DNA of 25,567 bases from the NCBI GenBank assembly GCA_030637775.1, contig DAOWFY010000097.1:1-25567 (forward strand), in the 5' to 3' direction. The position numbers and the translations under genes are program-made. Position 1 is the first letter of the stretch, and each line of letters opens with the position of its first letter. Below the pieces are notes generated by a model that searched no databases, was not told where the DNA came from, and was given only the letters and a program-made list of their open reading frames with translations. This stretch comes from DAOVGU01 sp030637775 [NCBI: bacterium]. GTDB lineage: Bacteria; Ratteibacteria; UBA8468. Of the stretch, positions 1-6,787 are shown piece after piece.

Positions 1-1157
1 GAGGCGGTGCCCATTGTTCCCGGGATAAGAACCGGTTGGCCCACGTCTCGATAAGGGGCGGGAATTTCCTCTCTCCCGGCGGCAAAAGCCCGTGTTGCCC
101 CTTTGCGATGGACATAAAGTTTTCTTTTCTCTCCTTTTACCAGGTGCTCCTCAATCTTGCCAATATTATGCGCGACATCATAGACTAATTTCATCCCCAA
201 ATCTTCAGAGGAAATAGGGAGAACCTTCTCAAATGTCTCTCTTGTCCAGTGCATAATGATGTGGCGATTTGCCCAGGCGTAGTTGGCGGCGGCAGCCATC
301 GCCGAAAAATAGGATTGGCCTTCAGAAGAACTCGCCGGGGCACAGGCAAGCTGCCGGTCAGGAATTTTAATCCCATATTTTTTCGTTGTCTCTCCTAAAG
401 TCTTCAGGTAATCATCGCAGACCTGGTATCCCAGACCCCGGCTTCCGGTATGAATCATCACCATAACTTGACCGGAGAAGAGTCCAAAGATTGCCGCTAT
501 TTTCTCATCGTAGATTTCCTTTACTACCTGAATCTCCATAAAATGATTTCCTGCTCCAAGAGTGCCCAATTGATTCTGTCCCCGCTCTATTGCCCGTGGG
601 GATAATTTGTCAGGATTTGCCAGTTTATAACACCCTTCCTCCTCGGTAAATTTTAAATCTTCCTCTTTTCCATATCCATTCTCTACCGCCCATCCTGCCC
701 CTGAGGCTAAAACTTTTTTAACCTCTTCCTTTTTTAGGTGCAGTTTCCCGGTGGAGCCGACACCGGAGGGAATGTTGATAAAAAGTCCATTGAGCAAATC
801 CTGGACTTTCCCTTTGATATCCGGCTCCTTTAAACTTGTCCTTAATAGCCTGATCCCACAATTGATATCATAACCGATGATTCCAGGGACAATGACGCCA
901 TTTTCGGCATCAATTCCGGCAACTCCACCGATGGGGGCGCCATAGCCCCAGTGGATATCAGGCATCGCCAGGGAGTAATTAACGACTCCCGGAAGACAGG
1001 CAACATTAGCCACCTGAAGAGGGGAGCGGTCCGAGCGAATCTTCTCCACCATCCTTTCATTAGCATAGATTAACCCCGGCACCCTCATCTCCCCTTGCTT
1101 GGGAATCAGCCAGCGAAAATTATCAAGCTTTTCTAATTGAGGAATCTCCTTCTCCAT
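1..1157 (-). CDS. rtcB: RtcB-type tRNA-splicing/RNA repair ligase (3' partial)
   Basis: RtcB joins RNA 2',3'-cyclic phosphate or 3'-phosphate ends to 5'-OH ends with GTP and Mn2+, in tRNA splicing or RNA repair. Reading minus from ATG at 1157 gives 385 codons without a stop, so the C-terminus lies outside the window; family members are roughly 480 residues. Visible signatures in order: PDIHWGYGAPIGGV, GYDINCGIRL (Asp97 and Cys100, expected metal ligands), GAGNHF, HTGSRGLG, DVAHNIGK and VHRKGATRAF, whose His350 corresponds to the histidine that is guanylylated. All catalytic elements I can check are intact. It is transcribed away from the pilus cluster and probably has no functional link to it. 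There is no Shine-Dalgarno; a promoter ends 9 nt before the ATG, so the mRNA may be leaderless. Confidence 0.96.
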   Translation of the reverse strand, partial: MEKEIPQLEKLDNFRWLIPKQGEMRVPGLIYANERMVEKIRSDRSPLQVANVACLPGVVNYSLAMPDIHWGYGAPIGGVAGIDAENGVIVPGIIGYDINCGIRLLRTSLKEPDIKGKVQDLLNGLFINIPSGVGSTGKLHLKKEEVKKVLASGAGWAVENGYGKEEDLKFTEEEGCYKLANPDKLSPRAIERGQNQLGTLGAGNHFMEIQVVKEIYDEKIAAIFGLFSGQVMVMIHTGSRGLGYQVCDDYLKTLGETTKKYGIKIPDRQLACAPASSSEGQSYFSAMAAAANYAWANRHIIMHWTRETFEKVLPISSEDLGMKLVYDVAHNIGKIEEHLVKGEKRKLYVHRKGATRAFAAGREEIPAPYRDVGQPVLIPGTMGTA

Positions 1158-1166
1158 ATTGGAATG

Positions 1167-1195
1167 ATTCTACCATAAGGAAGGAAAGGAGGCAA
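1167..1195 (-). promoter_or_regulatory. Predicted sigma70-type promoter of rtcB
   Basis: On the minus strand TTGCCT (1195-1190) is followed after 17 bp by TAGAAT (1172-1167). The rtcB ATG begins 9 nt further on, so transcription would start only a few nucleotides before the start codon. Its -35 box is 4 bp from the -35 box of the divergent promoter at 1200. Confidence 0.6.
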
Positions 1196-1199
1196 AAGG

Positions 1200-1228
1200 T
1201 TGACACAAAAAAATAAATTTTGTAAAAT
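1200..1228 (+). promoter_or_regulatory. Predicted sigma70-type promoter of the signalling operon
   Basis: TTGACA (1200-1205), exact 17-bp spacer, TAAAAT (1223-1228). The favoured ATG lies 10 nt downstream at 1239, implying a leaderless or nearly leaderless mRNA. It is back-to-back with the rtcB promoter, so one regulator bound between them could affect both. Confidence 0.7.
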
Positions 1229-1238
1229 GTTATTTAAT

Positions 1239-2003
1239 ATGGGTGCAAAAATTCTTTTGGTCGACGATGAATCCCAGGCAATTGGCGCAATGAAACCAAA
1301 GCTTGAATCCTGGGGCTACGAGGTGGTTACCGCCTCAGGTGGAGAGGAGGCAATAAAAAAAGTAAAACTACAGTTGCCGGATCTTCTTTTGCTGGATCTG
1401 TATATGCCGGAGAAGGATGGAGTTGAGACCTTAAGAGAAATCAGGGAATTTAATAAGGAGCTTCCGGTGATAATGTTAGCTAACTTTGCAACCGAGAGAG
1501 TATTGAGAGACACAAAGGGACTGAAGGTGATAGAATTTGTTTCTAAGGGATATGAGTTCCATAGAGCCGCCGGATTAATCCGAGAAAGTTTGCGAGCTTA
1601 CCAGCAGGAGCAAAGGAAGGTTGCCAAAAAAGGTGAGAAGAAAACGATTCTTATCGTTGATGATGAACCGGAATTGAGAAGGGCGCTTACCATTAGATTG
1701 GAGGCAAGCAATTATCAAGTCCTAACTGCCTCTGATGGCGAAGAGGCTTTGAATAAGATGCGTGAAGAAAGTCCGGATTTAATCATTCTTGACATTATGC
1801 TTCCCAAGATGGATGGTTTTAAGGTCTGTCGGCTGTTTAAGTTCGACCCTCAATACAAGGGTATTCCGGTGATTATGCTCACTGCGAGGGCTCAGAAAGA
1901 GGATGAGTCAACGGGAATGGAGACAGGAGCAGATGAATACATCACCAAGCCATTTGAAACCGAATCTCTTCTGGCTAAGGTTAAGGAGCACCTGGGAAAA
2001 TGA
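1239..2003 (+). CDS. Response regulator with two receiver domains, first one degenerate
   Basis: This 254-residue protein consists of two REC domains and no output domain, so it likely acts by phosphotransfer or protein contact. REC1 (about 3-122) has Asp9, Asp10 and the phospho-acceptor Asp53. However, the switch Thr position is Ala81, and Lys103 is followed by Gly instead of Pro, so its switching is probably altered. REC2 (about 136-252) is canonical: Asp141/142, Asp185, Thr215, Lys237-Pro. I chose ATG 1239 because the promoter's -10 box ends 10 nt before it. A TTG at 1200 with an AAGGAGG upstream is in frame but would make the promoter part of the coding sequence. The 3' end overlaps the kinase gene by ATGA, so the two are probably translationally coupled and may be partners. 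Confidence 0.9.
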   Translation: MGAKILLVDDESQAIGAMKPKLESWGYEVVTASGGEEAIKKVKLQLPDLLLLDLYMPEKDGVETLREIREFNKELPVIMLANFATERVLRDTKGLKVIEFVSKGYEFHRAAGLIRESLRAYQQEQRKVAKKGEKKTILIVDDEPELRRALTIRLEASNYQVLTASDGEEALNKMREESPDLIILDIMLPKMDGFKVCRLFKFDPQYKGIPVIMLTARAQKEDESTGMETGADEYITKPFETESLLAKVKEHLGK

Positions 2004-3475
2004 AGGTAGAAACCCCTGGGAAAAAGAAAGAGAGTAAAGATATTAAGTTAACCGTCTCAATATTAGAAACGCTCCAAGAAGGGATTATTGTGTTTAACCT
2101 TGAGAACAAGATTTTTTTTATCAATTCCTCGGCCAAGAGATTGTTGGGGGTTAAGGAGGATGAAACTATTTCTGAAGCAGATAAGGAATTTATCTTTTCT
2201 CCCTTATTCAGGGAACTGAGTGAAAATAAGGATGCTTTCATTTCCAAGGAACTTTATTTAGAAGATCAAAAAAGAATTTTAGAGGCAAATAGTTCTCCTC
2301 TACGTAATCTCGCGGGAGAAAGGACGGGTACAGTTGTTGCCCTGCGGGATATCACCAAAGCCAAGGAAGTGGACCGGTTGAAGACAGAATTTATCGCTAA
2401 TACCTCTCATGAACTGGGCACTCCCTTGACGACAATAAAGGAGTTCACCGCCATCCTTCTCGATGGACTGGCCGGACCCTTAAAACCGGACCAAAGAGAG
2501 TATCTTTCCATTGTCCAGGGAAATGTCGAAAGGCTTAATCGCGTCATCAGTGAGCTTTTGGATATCTCCAAATTAGAAGCCGGGAAAATAGTTCTTCATC
2601 CAGAATTGGTATCTATTTCAAGGTTGACCAACCAGATTATCTATCTAATGGGCTCTCAAGTCAAGTCCAAAGGTCTCTCTCTTCACCTCTCTTTTTCTTC
2701 CAACCTTCCCGAGGTCTTTGTTGATGTGGACCGCATAACCCAGGTTCTCATTAATTTAGTGGGAAATGCTATCAAATGTACCCCGGCCGGAGGGAGAATC
2801 TCAATTGGAGCAGGAAGGAGAAATGAAAATCTGCAGGTTATGGTAAAGGATACCGGTATCGGCGTTGCTCCGGAGGATCAAAAAATAATCTTTGACCGCT
2901 TTCGCCAGGTTGGACGTACCCCTGGTCCTGGACTACGGGGGACCGGTTTAGGATTGCCTATTTGCAAGGAAATTATAAGATTGCATGATGGAGATATCTG
3001 GGTAGAATCCCAACCGGGTAAAGGGAGCAAATTCGTTTTTACTCTACCTATCGCCAGGAAATATCGTACCCTACCAGAGTATCTTAATGTTCAGATTGAA
3101 TTTGCCCGGGCAGTGGGGACAAAATTCTCCCTCCTGCTTCTTAAGGTTACTAACTACGATAGGATTGAAAAGAGGTTAGGGAAGAAAGAGGCGAGAAAGG
3201 TTCTGCGTTCTCTGCGGAATGTCTTGGGAAAAGAACTGCGTAAGGCAACCGATATGATTGCTGTATCCCAGAGGGAGGAGTTCTATGTTGGCCTGCCCAA
3301 GACAGATATAAAAGGAGCCTCAATTTTAATTAAGAGGGCAAAGACCGCTATTTGCGCAAAAAAGTTTGGAGACAATAATATTACCCTCTCCCTTAAGACT
3401 GGATTAGCAACTTATCCTACTGATGCTGGAACCCCAGAAGGTTTGGTTAAGGAGGTAATTAGTAGGCTAAAATGA
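2000..3475 (+). CDS. Cytosolic PAS sensor histidine kinase with degenerate GGDEF tail
   Basis: The 491-residue protein has no membrane segment, so it senses something in the cytoplasm or through a partner. Order: PAS-like domain (about 15-120, including ETLQEGIIVFN and VVALRDITK), HisKA with His137 in NTSHELGTPL, HATPase_c with the N box INLVGNAIKC (251-260), G1 DTGIG (about 284-288) and G2 GLRGTGLGL. The residue three after His137 is Gly where most kinases have Arg (SHELRTPL). Residues about 358-491 look like a GGDEF fold (FSLLLLKVTNYDRIEKR, LKTGLATYPTDA), but SQREEF replaces the catalytic motif, so this part should be enzymatically dead and may bind the cyclase or a nucleotide. ATGA overlaps at both ends tie it to the upstream regulator and the downstream cyclase. 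The overall kinase call is firm; the tail assignment is moderate. Confidence 0.93.
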   Translation: MKVETPGKKKESKDIKLTVSILETLQEGIIVFNLENKIFFINSSAKRLLGVKEDETISEADKEFIFSPLFRELSENKDAFISKELYLEDQKRILEANSSPLRNLAGERTGTVVALRDITKAKEVDRLKTEFIANTSHELGTPLTTIKEFTAILLDGLAGPLKPDQREYLSIVQGNVERLNRVISELLDISKLEAGKIVLHPELVSISRLTNQIIYLMGSQVKSKGLSLHLSFSSNLPEVFVDVDRITQVLINLVGNAIKCTPAGGRISIGAGRRNENLQVMVKDTGIGVAPEDQKIIFDRFRQVGRTPGPGLRGTGLGLPICKEIIRLHDGDIWVESQPGKGSKFVFTLPIARKYRTLPEYLNVQIEFARAVGTKFSLLLLKVTNYDRIEKRLGKKEARKVLRSLRNVLGKELRKATDMIAVSQREEFYVGLPKTDIKGASILIKRAKTAICAKKFGDNNITLSLKTGLATYPTDAGTPEGLVKEVISRLK

Positions 3476-4683
3476 GTATTTTTCTCTACACATTTTTCTT
3501 TCTCTTATTTCTTTTTCTGGGAGCGGTCTCTCTTTTCCTCTCCCTTTCCTTGGGAAGAGAGGAGAAAAAAGCAAGAAATCTTCTCTCTGAGAACCTTCGG
3601 CAGAAAGAAAGGTTGAAGGAATTAATCAGCGAGAAAAAGAATCTGGAAGAAGATTATAATGACCTCTACCAGAGAGACCTAAAAAGGCAGCACGGAATTG
3701 AGGAACTTTCTGCTTCGCGAGAGATAGGGATTGCAGTTAGTAGCAGTATTGAATTAAGAGAGGTCTTAAAAGTCATCTTGAAGGTCGTGACCGATTCCGT
3801 CCAGACCAAGGAGACTACTATCTATTTGGTGAGAGAGGAGAGTGAAGAACTATATCCAAAGATTCAGAAGATTGGCTCTAAAATTATCCTGGAGGAAAGC
3901 ATAGATTCTTCCGTATTGGAACCAGGTCTTTTGGGGATGGTGAGAAACAGGAAGGAGAATATCATTCTTAACAGTTCCTATTGTTTTGCTCCTTTAATTG
4001 TCGAGGAGAAAAAAATTCTTGGGCTCATTAAGTTTCGTCGGGAGGATACCAGACCATTTGGCGAGGAGGAGAGATGGTTCCTCGAAAATGTCTCCAAACA
4101 AATCTCTTTTGCTTTAAGGAATGCCCTTCTTTATGAGAAATCGGTCACCGATGGACTCACCAAGTTGTATAATCATAACCATTTTGAGGATTCTCTTCAA
4201 AACCAATTTTTTGTTTCCCGACGCTATAAACGAAAACTTTCTCTTCTCCTATTGGACATTGACCATTTTAAAAGATTTAATGATGAGTATGGTCATCAAA
4301 CCGGGGATTTAGTCCTGATAAAACTATCTCAGTTGATTAAAAAGACTATCAGAGATGCTGACCGCGCCTATCGCTATGGAGGAGAGGAGATGGTGATTAT
4401 TTTGCCGGATACAGCCCAGGAAGAAGCCTCCATCCTGGGAGAACGTTTAAGGAGAATAATTGAGACACACCAGTTTGCCAATTTTAAAGGAGAACCTTTA
4501 TACCTTACCGTTAGTTTAGGTATTAGTAGTTTAACTGAGGATATAACTAAAAAAGAGGATTTAGTCTGGCGGGCCGACCAGGCTCTCTACCAGGCAAAAA
4601 GAGAAGGAAGGAACAAAACGGTGCTATATCGTAACCACGAAGACACGAATAATGTGCAGAGCAAGCTCTGCTACTCCGGATAA
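3472..4683 (+). CDS. Membrane-anchored GAF-GGDEF diguanylate cyclase
   Basis: This 403-residue protein would make cyclic di-GMP from two GTP at the inner membrane. An N-terminal hydrophobic segment (about 3-27) is followed by a charged coiled coil (about 28-72), a GAF domain (about 80-222) and a GGDEF domain (about 224-388). The signature is GGEEM (303-307), with Met replacing the usual final Phe. Asp in LDIDHFKRFN and the RDAD inhibitory site (294-297), five residues before GGEEM, are retained, so the enzyme should be active and product-inhibited. It starts inside the kinase stop codon (ATGA), and a PilZ-like gene follows. The last 17 residues or so and the stop codon are encoded by a palindromic repeat (4632-4724), so the natural C-terminus was probably somewhat different. 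Confidence 0.93.
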   Translation: MSIFLYTFFFLLFLFLGAVSLFLSLSLGREEKKARNLLSENLRQKERLKELISEKKNLEEDYNDLYQRDLKRQHGIEELSASREIGIAVSSSIELREVLKVILKVVTDSVQTKETTIYLVREESEELYPKIQKIGSKIILEESIDSSVLEPGLLGMVRNRKENIILNSSYCFAPLIVEEKKILGLIKFRREDTRPFGEEERWFLENVSKQISFALRNALLYEKSVTDGLTKLYNHNHFEDSLQNQFFVSRRYKRKLSLLLLDIDHFKRFNDEYGHQTGDLVLIKLSQLIKKTIRDADRAYRYGGEEMVIILPDTAQEEASILGERLRRIIETHQFANFKGEPLYLTVSLGISSLTEDITKKEDLVWRADQALYQAKREGRNKTVLYRNHEDTNNVQSKLCYSG

Positions 4684-4724
4684 ATTGGAGTAGCGAGACT
4701 TGTCTCGCGCATAATCTGTGGTTA
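4632..4724. repeat. 93-bp nested palindrome with two hairpin units, overlapping a gene end
   Basis: Outer arms TAACCAC (4632-4638) and GTGGTTA (4718-4724) enclose two units. Unit 1 (4654-4677) is GTGC-AGAGC-AA-GCTCT-GCTACTCC. Unit 2 (4687-4710) is GGAGTAGC-GAGAC-TT-GTCTC-GCGC. The GCTACTCC and GGAGTAGC flanks also pair with each other across a 9-nt spacer, which contains the TAA stop of the cyclase gene. This belongs to the variable-stem hairpin family found again from 16.4 to 23.8 kb. Confidence 0.85.
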
Positions 4725-4740
4725 ATAACTGGAGAAAAAA

Positions 4741-5241
4741 ATGAAAAGCATTCTGCGCTGTCGGTATTGTGATGGAGAACTTAATGACCAGAATACAGAA
4801 ACCAAACTTCTTACGGAGGATACTATAAAATTAAAATTTGAGGTAAGACATGAATGTGGAGCAATCTGGCATGAGATTCATTATAAAAAATTTGCGGATA
4901 GAAGAGCTCCGCGAATGCGCCAGAGGCCCCTTTCCCTTTCCCTTTATTCAAAGGAGAAGGAAGTCCTTAAAGGAATAACTACCGGCATCAACGAGAATGG
5001 TCTTGGCGCCAGGGTGAAATGGATTTCTTCCCAGAAGATGGAGCCGCACCAGTTAGTGGGCAACGTAATAACTGTTCACTTTAAGCCGGGGAAACTTCTC
5101 CCTACCGACTGTAAAATCTTGCGGGTTGAGAAATCCTGGGATTCACGTTATGACCTCTTTCTTGCCCTTGAGTTTATTAATCTTTTAGATTCGGATAGGG
5201 AATATCTAAATAGTGTCATTAAGTTTGTGGAGAAAATATGA
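4741..5241 (+). CDS. PilZ-like protein with N-terminal cysteine knuckle
   Basis: The 166-residue protein starts with a possible zinc-binding region: CRYC (Cys7, Cys10) and HECG (Cys39) with nearby histidines. From about residue 54 it resembles a PilZ domain. An arginine-rich patch RMRQR (58-62) fits RxxxR, and NENGLG (84-89) fits the second c-di-GMP motif (D/N)xSxxG except that Asn replaces Ser. PilZ proteins bind c-di-GMP and often control pilus ATPases. The position directly after a cyclase and before pilB supports that reading. The gene begins 57 bp after the cyclase stop, beyond a palindrome, and its end abuts a MITE-like element. The Asn substitution means actual ligand binding is uncertain; the protein could be a PilZ-fold adaptor. 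Confidence 0.65.
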   Translation: MKSILRCRYCDGELNDQNTETKLLTEDTIKLKFEVRHECGAIWHEIHYKKFADRRAPRMRQRPLSLSLYSKEKEVLKGITTGINENGLGARVKWISSQKMEPHQLVGNVITVHFKPGKLLPTDCKILRVEKSWDSRYDLFLALEFINLLDSDREYLNSVIKFVEKI

Positions 5242-5242
5242 T

Positions 5243-5425
5243 AAAAAACAGGTATTCTTCCGTCCGCTACGTTTCGGATAGGCAAAGTCTAAGGTTCGGG
5301 AAAGTGGGGAGCTTTCAGCACTGCGTTCCCCTCCACCCTCTGAAGGGGTGGTTTCCCCTTCTTTCCCTGAACCAAGATTTGCTTCTATCCTCCACTAATG
5401 CGAACTTAAAGAATACCTGTTTTTT
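5243..5425. mobile_element. 183-bp MITE-like palindromic element
   Basis: Perfect 17-bp terminal inverted repeats (5243-5259 and 5409-5425) bound the element. Homology between the two arms continues imperfectly inward (for example GGATAG and GGTTC..GGGAAAG on the left against the complement on the right), with a central CCACCC/GGGTGG hairpin near 5334-5352. No transposase is present, and I see no target-site duplication. The ORFs that cross it in both directions (about 71 and 172 codons) are by-products of the palindrome. It fills nearly all of the gap between the PilZ-like gene and the next regulator. Confidence 0.75.
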
Positions 5426-5452
5426 GGTAGGGGTGAAGAAAAGAGGACAATA

Positions 5453-6199
5453 ATGAAAAAGAAAATTCTTGTGGTGGATGATGAGCCGGAATTGGTAAAA
5501 GCGCTTCAAATTAGACTGCAAGCCAATGGATTTAAGGTCTCTGGTATCACTGAGGGCAAGAAGGTAATAGATAGAGTAAACCATTTTAAACCGGACCTTA
5601 TCCTCCTTGACCTCCTGATGCCTGAAATGGATGGTTTTGAAGTTTGGGATCAATTGAAGAAGGAGGAAAAATTTAGCAAAATTCCAGTCATTGTGTTTAC
5701 TGCTGGTGCCAGGCAGACTATCGAGAAAAAGGCATTGAAGGTGGGAATGAGTAGCTATATTGCCAAGCCTCTTAATATGGATATTCTGCTCACACAGATT
5801 CGTGGGCTCTCGGGGATTAAAGGGGCTGGCCACCCTATCCCCAAGCGGCTTCTTATCATTGACGATGAGCCGGAATTGCTCAGAGCAATGAAGATCAGGT
5901 TAAGAGCAGCCGGTTTTGAGATAGCCGGTCTCACAGATAGTAGGGAATCATTGAAAAAGATAAAGGAATTTAAACCGGACCTTATTCTTTTAGATGTTGT
6001 AATGCCTGGGCTGGACGGCTGGGTTCTCTGTCGGCAAATAAAGAAGAATCTGGAGACAAAAAAGGTGAAAGTTCTTCTCTTTACCGCCTCTACTGAAGTT
6101 GGTAATCTTGATATCCGCTCGGCAGAGGTGGGCGCAGAGGGTTTCTTAGTAAAGCCGTTTGAACTTACAGAATTATTGAGTAAAATACTAAAGATATAA
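5453..6199 (+). CDS. Response regulator with two canonical receiver domains
   Basis: The 248-residue protein is made of two REC domains joined by a short linker (about 118-130) with no output domain. REC1 has Asp9/10, Asp53, Thr83 and Lys105-Pro. REC2 has Asp137/138, Asp181, Thr211 and Lys234-Pro. Both therefore look competent for phosphorylation, unlike REC1 of the regulator at 1239. Proteins of this form act as phosphate sinks or relay modules, or bind pilus motor components; FrzZ and PilG/PilH-like roles are possible by context only. A GAGG precedes the ATG by about 6 nt. It is separated from the upstream operon by the MITE-like element and from the next regulator by a repeat array. Confidence 0.93.
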   Translation: MKKKILVVDDEPELVKALQIRLQANGFKVSGITEGKKVIDRVNHFKPDLILLDLLMPEMDGFEVWDQLKKEEKFSKIPVIVFTAGARQTIEKKALKVGMSSYIAKPLNMDILLTQIRGLSGIKGAGHPIPKRLLIIDDEPELLRAMKIRLRAAGFEIAGLTDSRESLKKIKEFKPDLILLDVVMPGLDGWVLCRQIKKNLETKKVKVLLFTASTEVGNLDIRSAEVGAEGFLVKPFELTELLSKILKI

Positions 6200-6206
6200 C
6201 ACGGAG

Positions 6207-6385
6207 TGTCATTCCTGTGCAAACAGGAATCTAAAAGCCCCTTGTCATTCCTGCGGAAGCAGGAATCCAGACGTAAAGAATAGATTCCCGATTACTAACC
6301 TCGGGAATGACAATAAGAAGCCATTGCGGGAATGACAACACATTCTGTCATTCCTGTGCAAACAGGAATCTATTACGGGAATGAG
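6207..6385. repeat. Array of GTCATTCC-type hairpin repeats
   Basis: The gap between two regulator genes holds about five related elements. An identical 27-bp copy occurs at 6207-6233 and 6346-6372, with stem ATTCCTG/CAGGAAT around TGCAAA. A variant lies at 6243-6270 (ATTCCTGC-GGAA-GCAGGAAT), another at 6284-6308 (ATTCCCG/CGGGAAT), and there are half copies near 6326-6337 and 6374-6385. This is the TGTCATTCC...GGAATC repeat style common in many uncultured and deltaproteobacterial genomes. It may act as a weak terminator or mRNA stabiliser here. Confidence 0.85.
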
Positions 6386-6394
6386 AGGTGAGTT

Positions 6395-6760
6395 ATGATG
6401 AAAAAAATATTGGTGATTGATGATGAGCCGGAATTGGTAAAGGCGATTGAAATCAGACTAAAAGCAGAAAATTATCAGGTTTTTACTACTCTTGACGGAG
6501 AGGAGGGATTGGCGAAGGCTCGAGAAGTACTTCCTGACCTTATTATCCTTGATATTATGCTTCCAAAGATAAATGGTTTTAAAATCTGTAGACTTCTAAA
6601 GTTTGATGAAAAGTACAAGAGCATTTCTGTGATTATGCTTACCGCAAAGACCGATGAGGCAGATAAGGCACTGGGCAAGCAGACCGGGGCAAATGAGTAT
6701 ATCACCAAGCCATTTGATTGGGAGCTCTTGATAGGCAAGATAAAAGAATACCTGAAGTAA
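6395..6760 (+). CDS. Stand-alone receiver (CheY/PilG-like) response regulator
   Basis: A single REC domain of 121 residues with the complete set of functional residues: Asp9/10, phospho-acceptor Asp53 in IILDIMLP, Thr83 and Lys105-Pro. The lack of an output domain points to direct binding of a target. Being 27 bp upstream of pilB, it is a candidate for controlling pilus motor activity, as PilG/PilH-type receivers do in pseudomonads; this is inference from position. The sequence is very close to REC2 of the regulator at 1239 (DIMLPK.(M/N)GFK.CRL.KFD motif shared), so the two domains probably arose by duplication. GAGGTGAG lies a few nt before the ATG; two tandem ATGs make the exact start uncertain by one codon. 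Confidence 0.92.
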   Translation: MMKKILVIDDEPELVKAIEIRLKAENYQVFTTLDGEEGLAKAREVLPDLIILDIMLPKINGFKICRLLKFDEKYKSISVIMLTAKTDEADKALGKQTGANEYITKPFDWELLIGKIKEYLK

Positions 6761-6787
6761 AGATTAATTTGTATTTAGGGGGGAGAT

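Noticed and set aside
1200-1238. TTG start at 1200 for the first response regulator, with AAGGAGG upstream
   Set aside because: The TTG is the first half of a perfect TTGACA-N17-TAAAAT promoter, and the ATG at 1239 lies at the leaderless distance seen for pilMN and rtcB. The AGGAGG also overlaps the divergent rtcB -35 box.
5238-5833. ORFs of 71 (plus) and 172 (minus) codons around 5238-5833
   Set aside because: They are produced by the 183-bp palindrome and antisense to the REC coding sequence; no domain or ribosome site supports them.
6207-6385. Possible CRISPR array of 27-bp repeats
   Set aside because: Only two identical copies, irregular spacing, variants between them are themselves hairpin repeats, and there are no cas genes; it is an intergenic repeat array.
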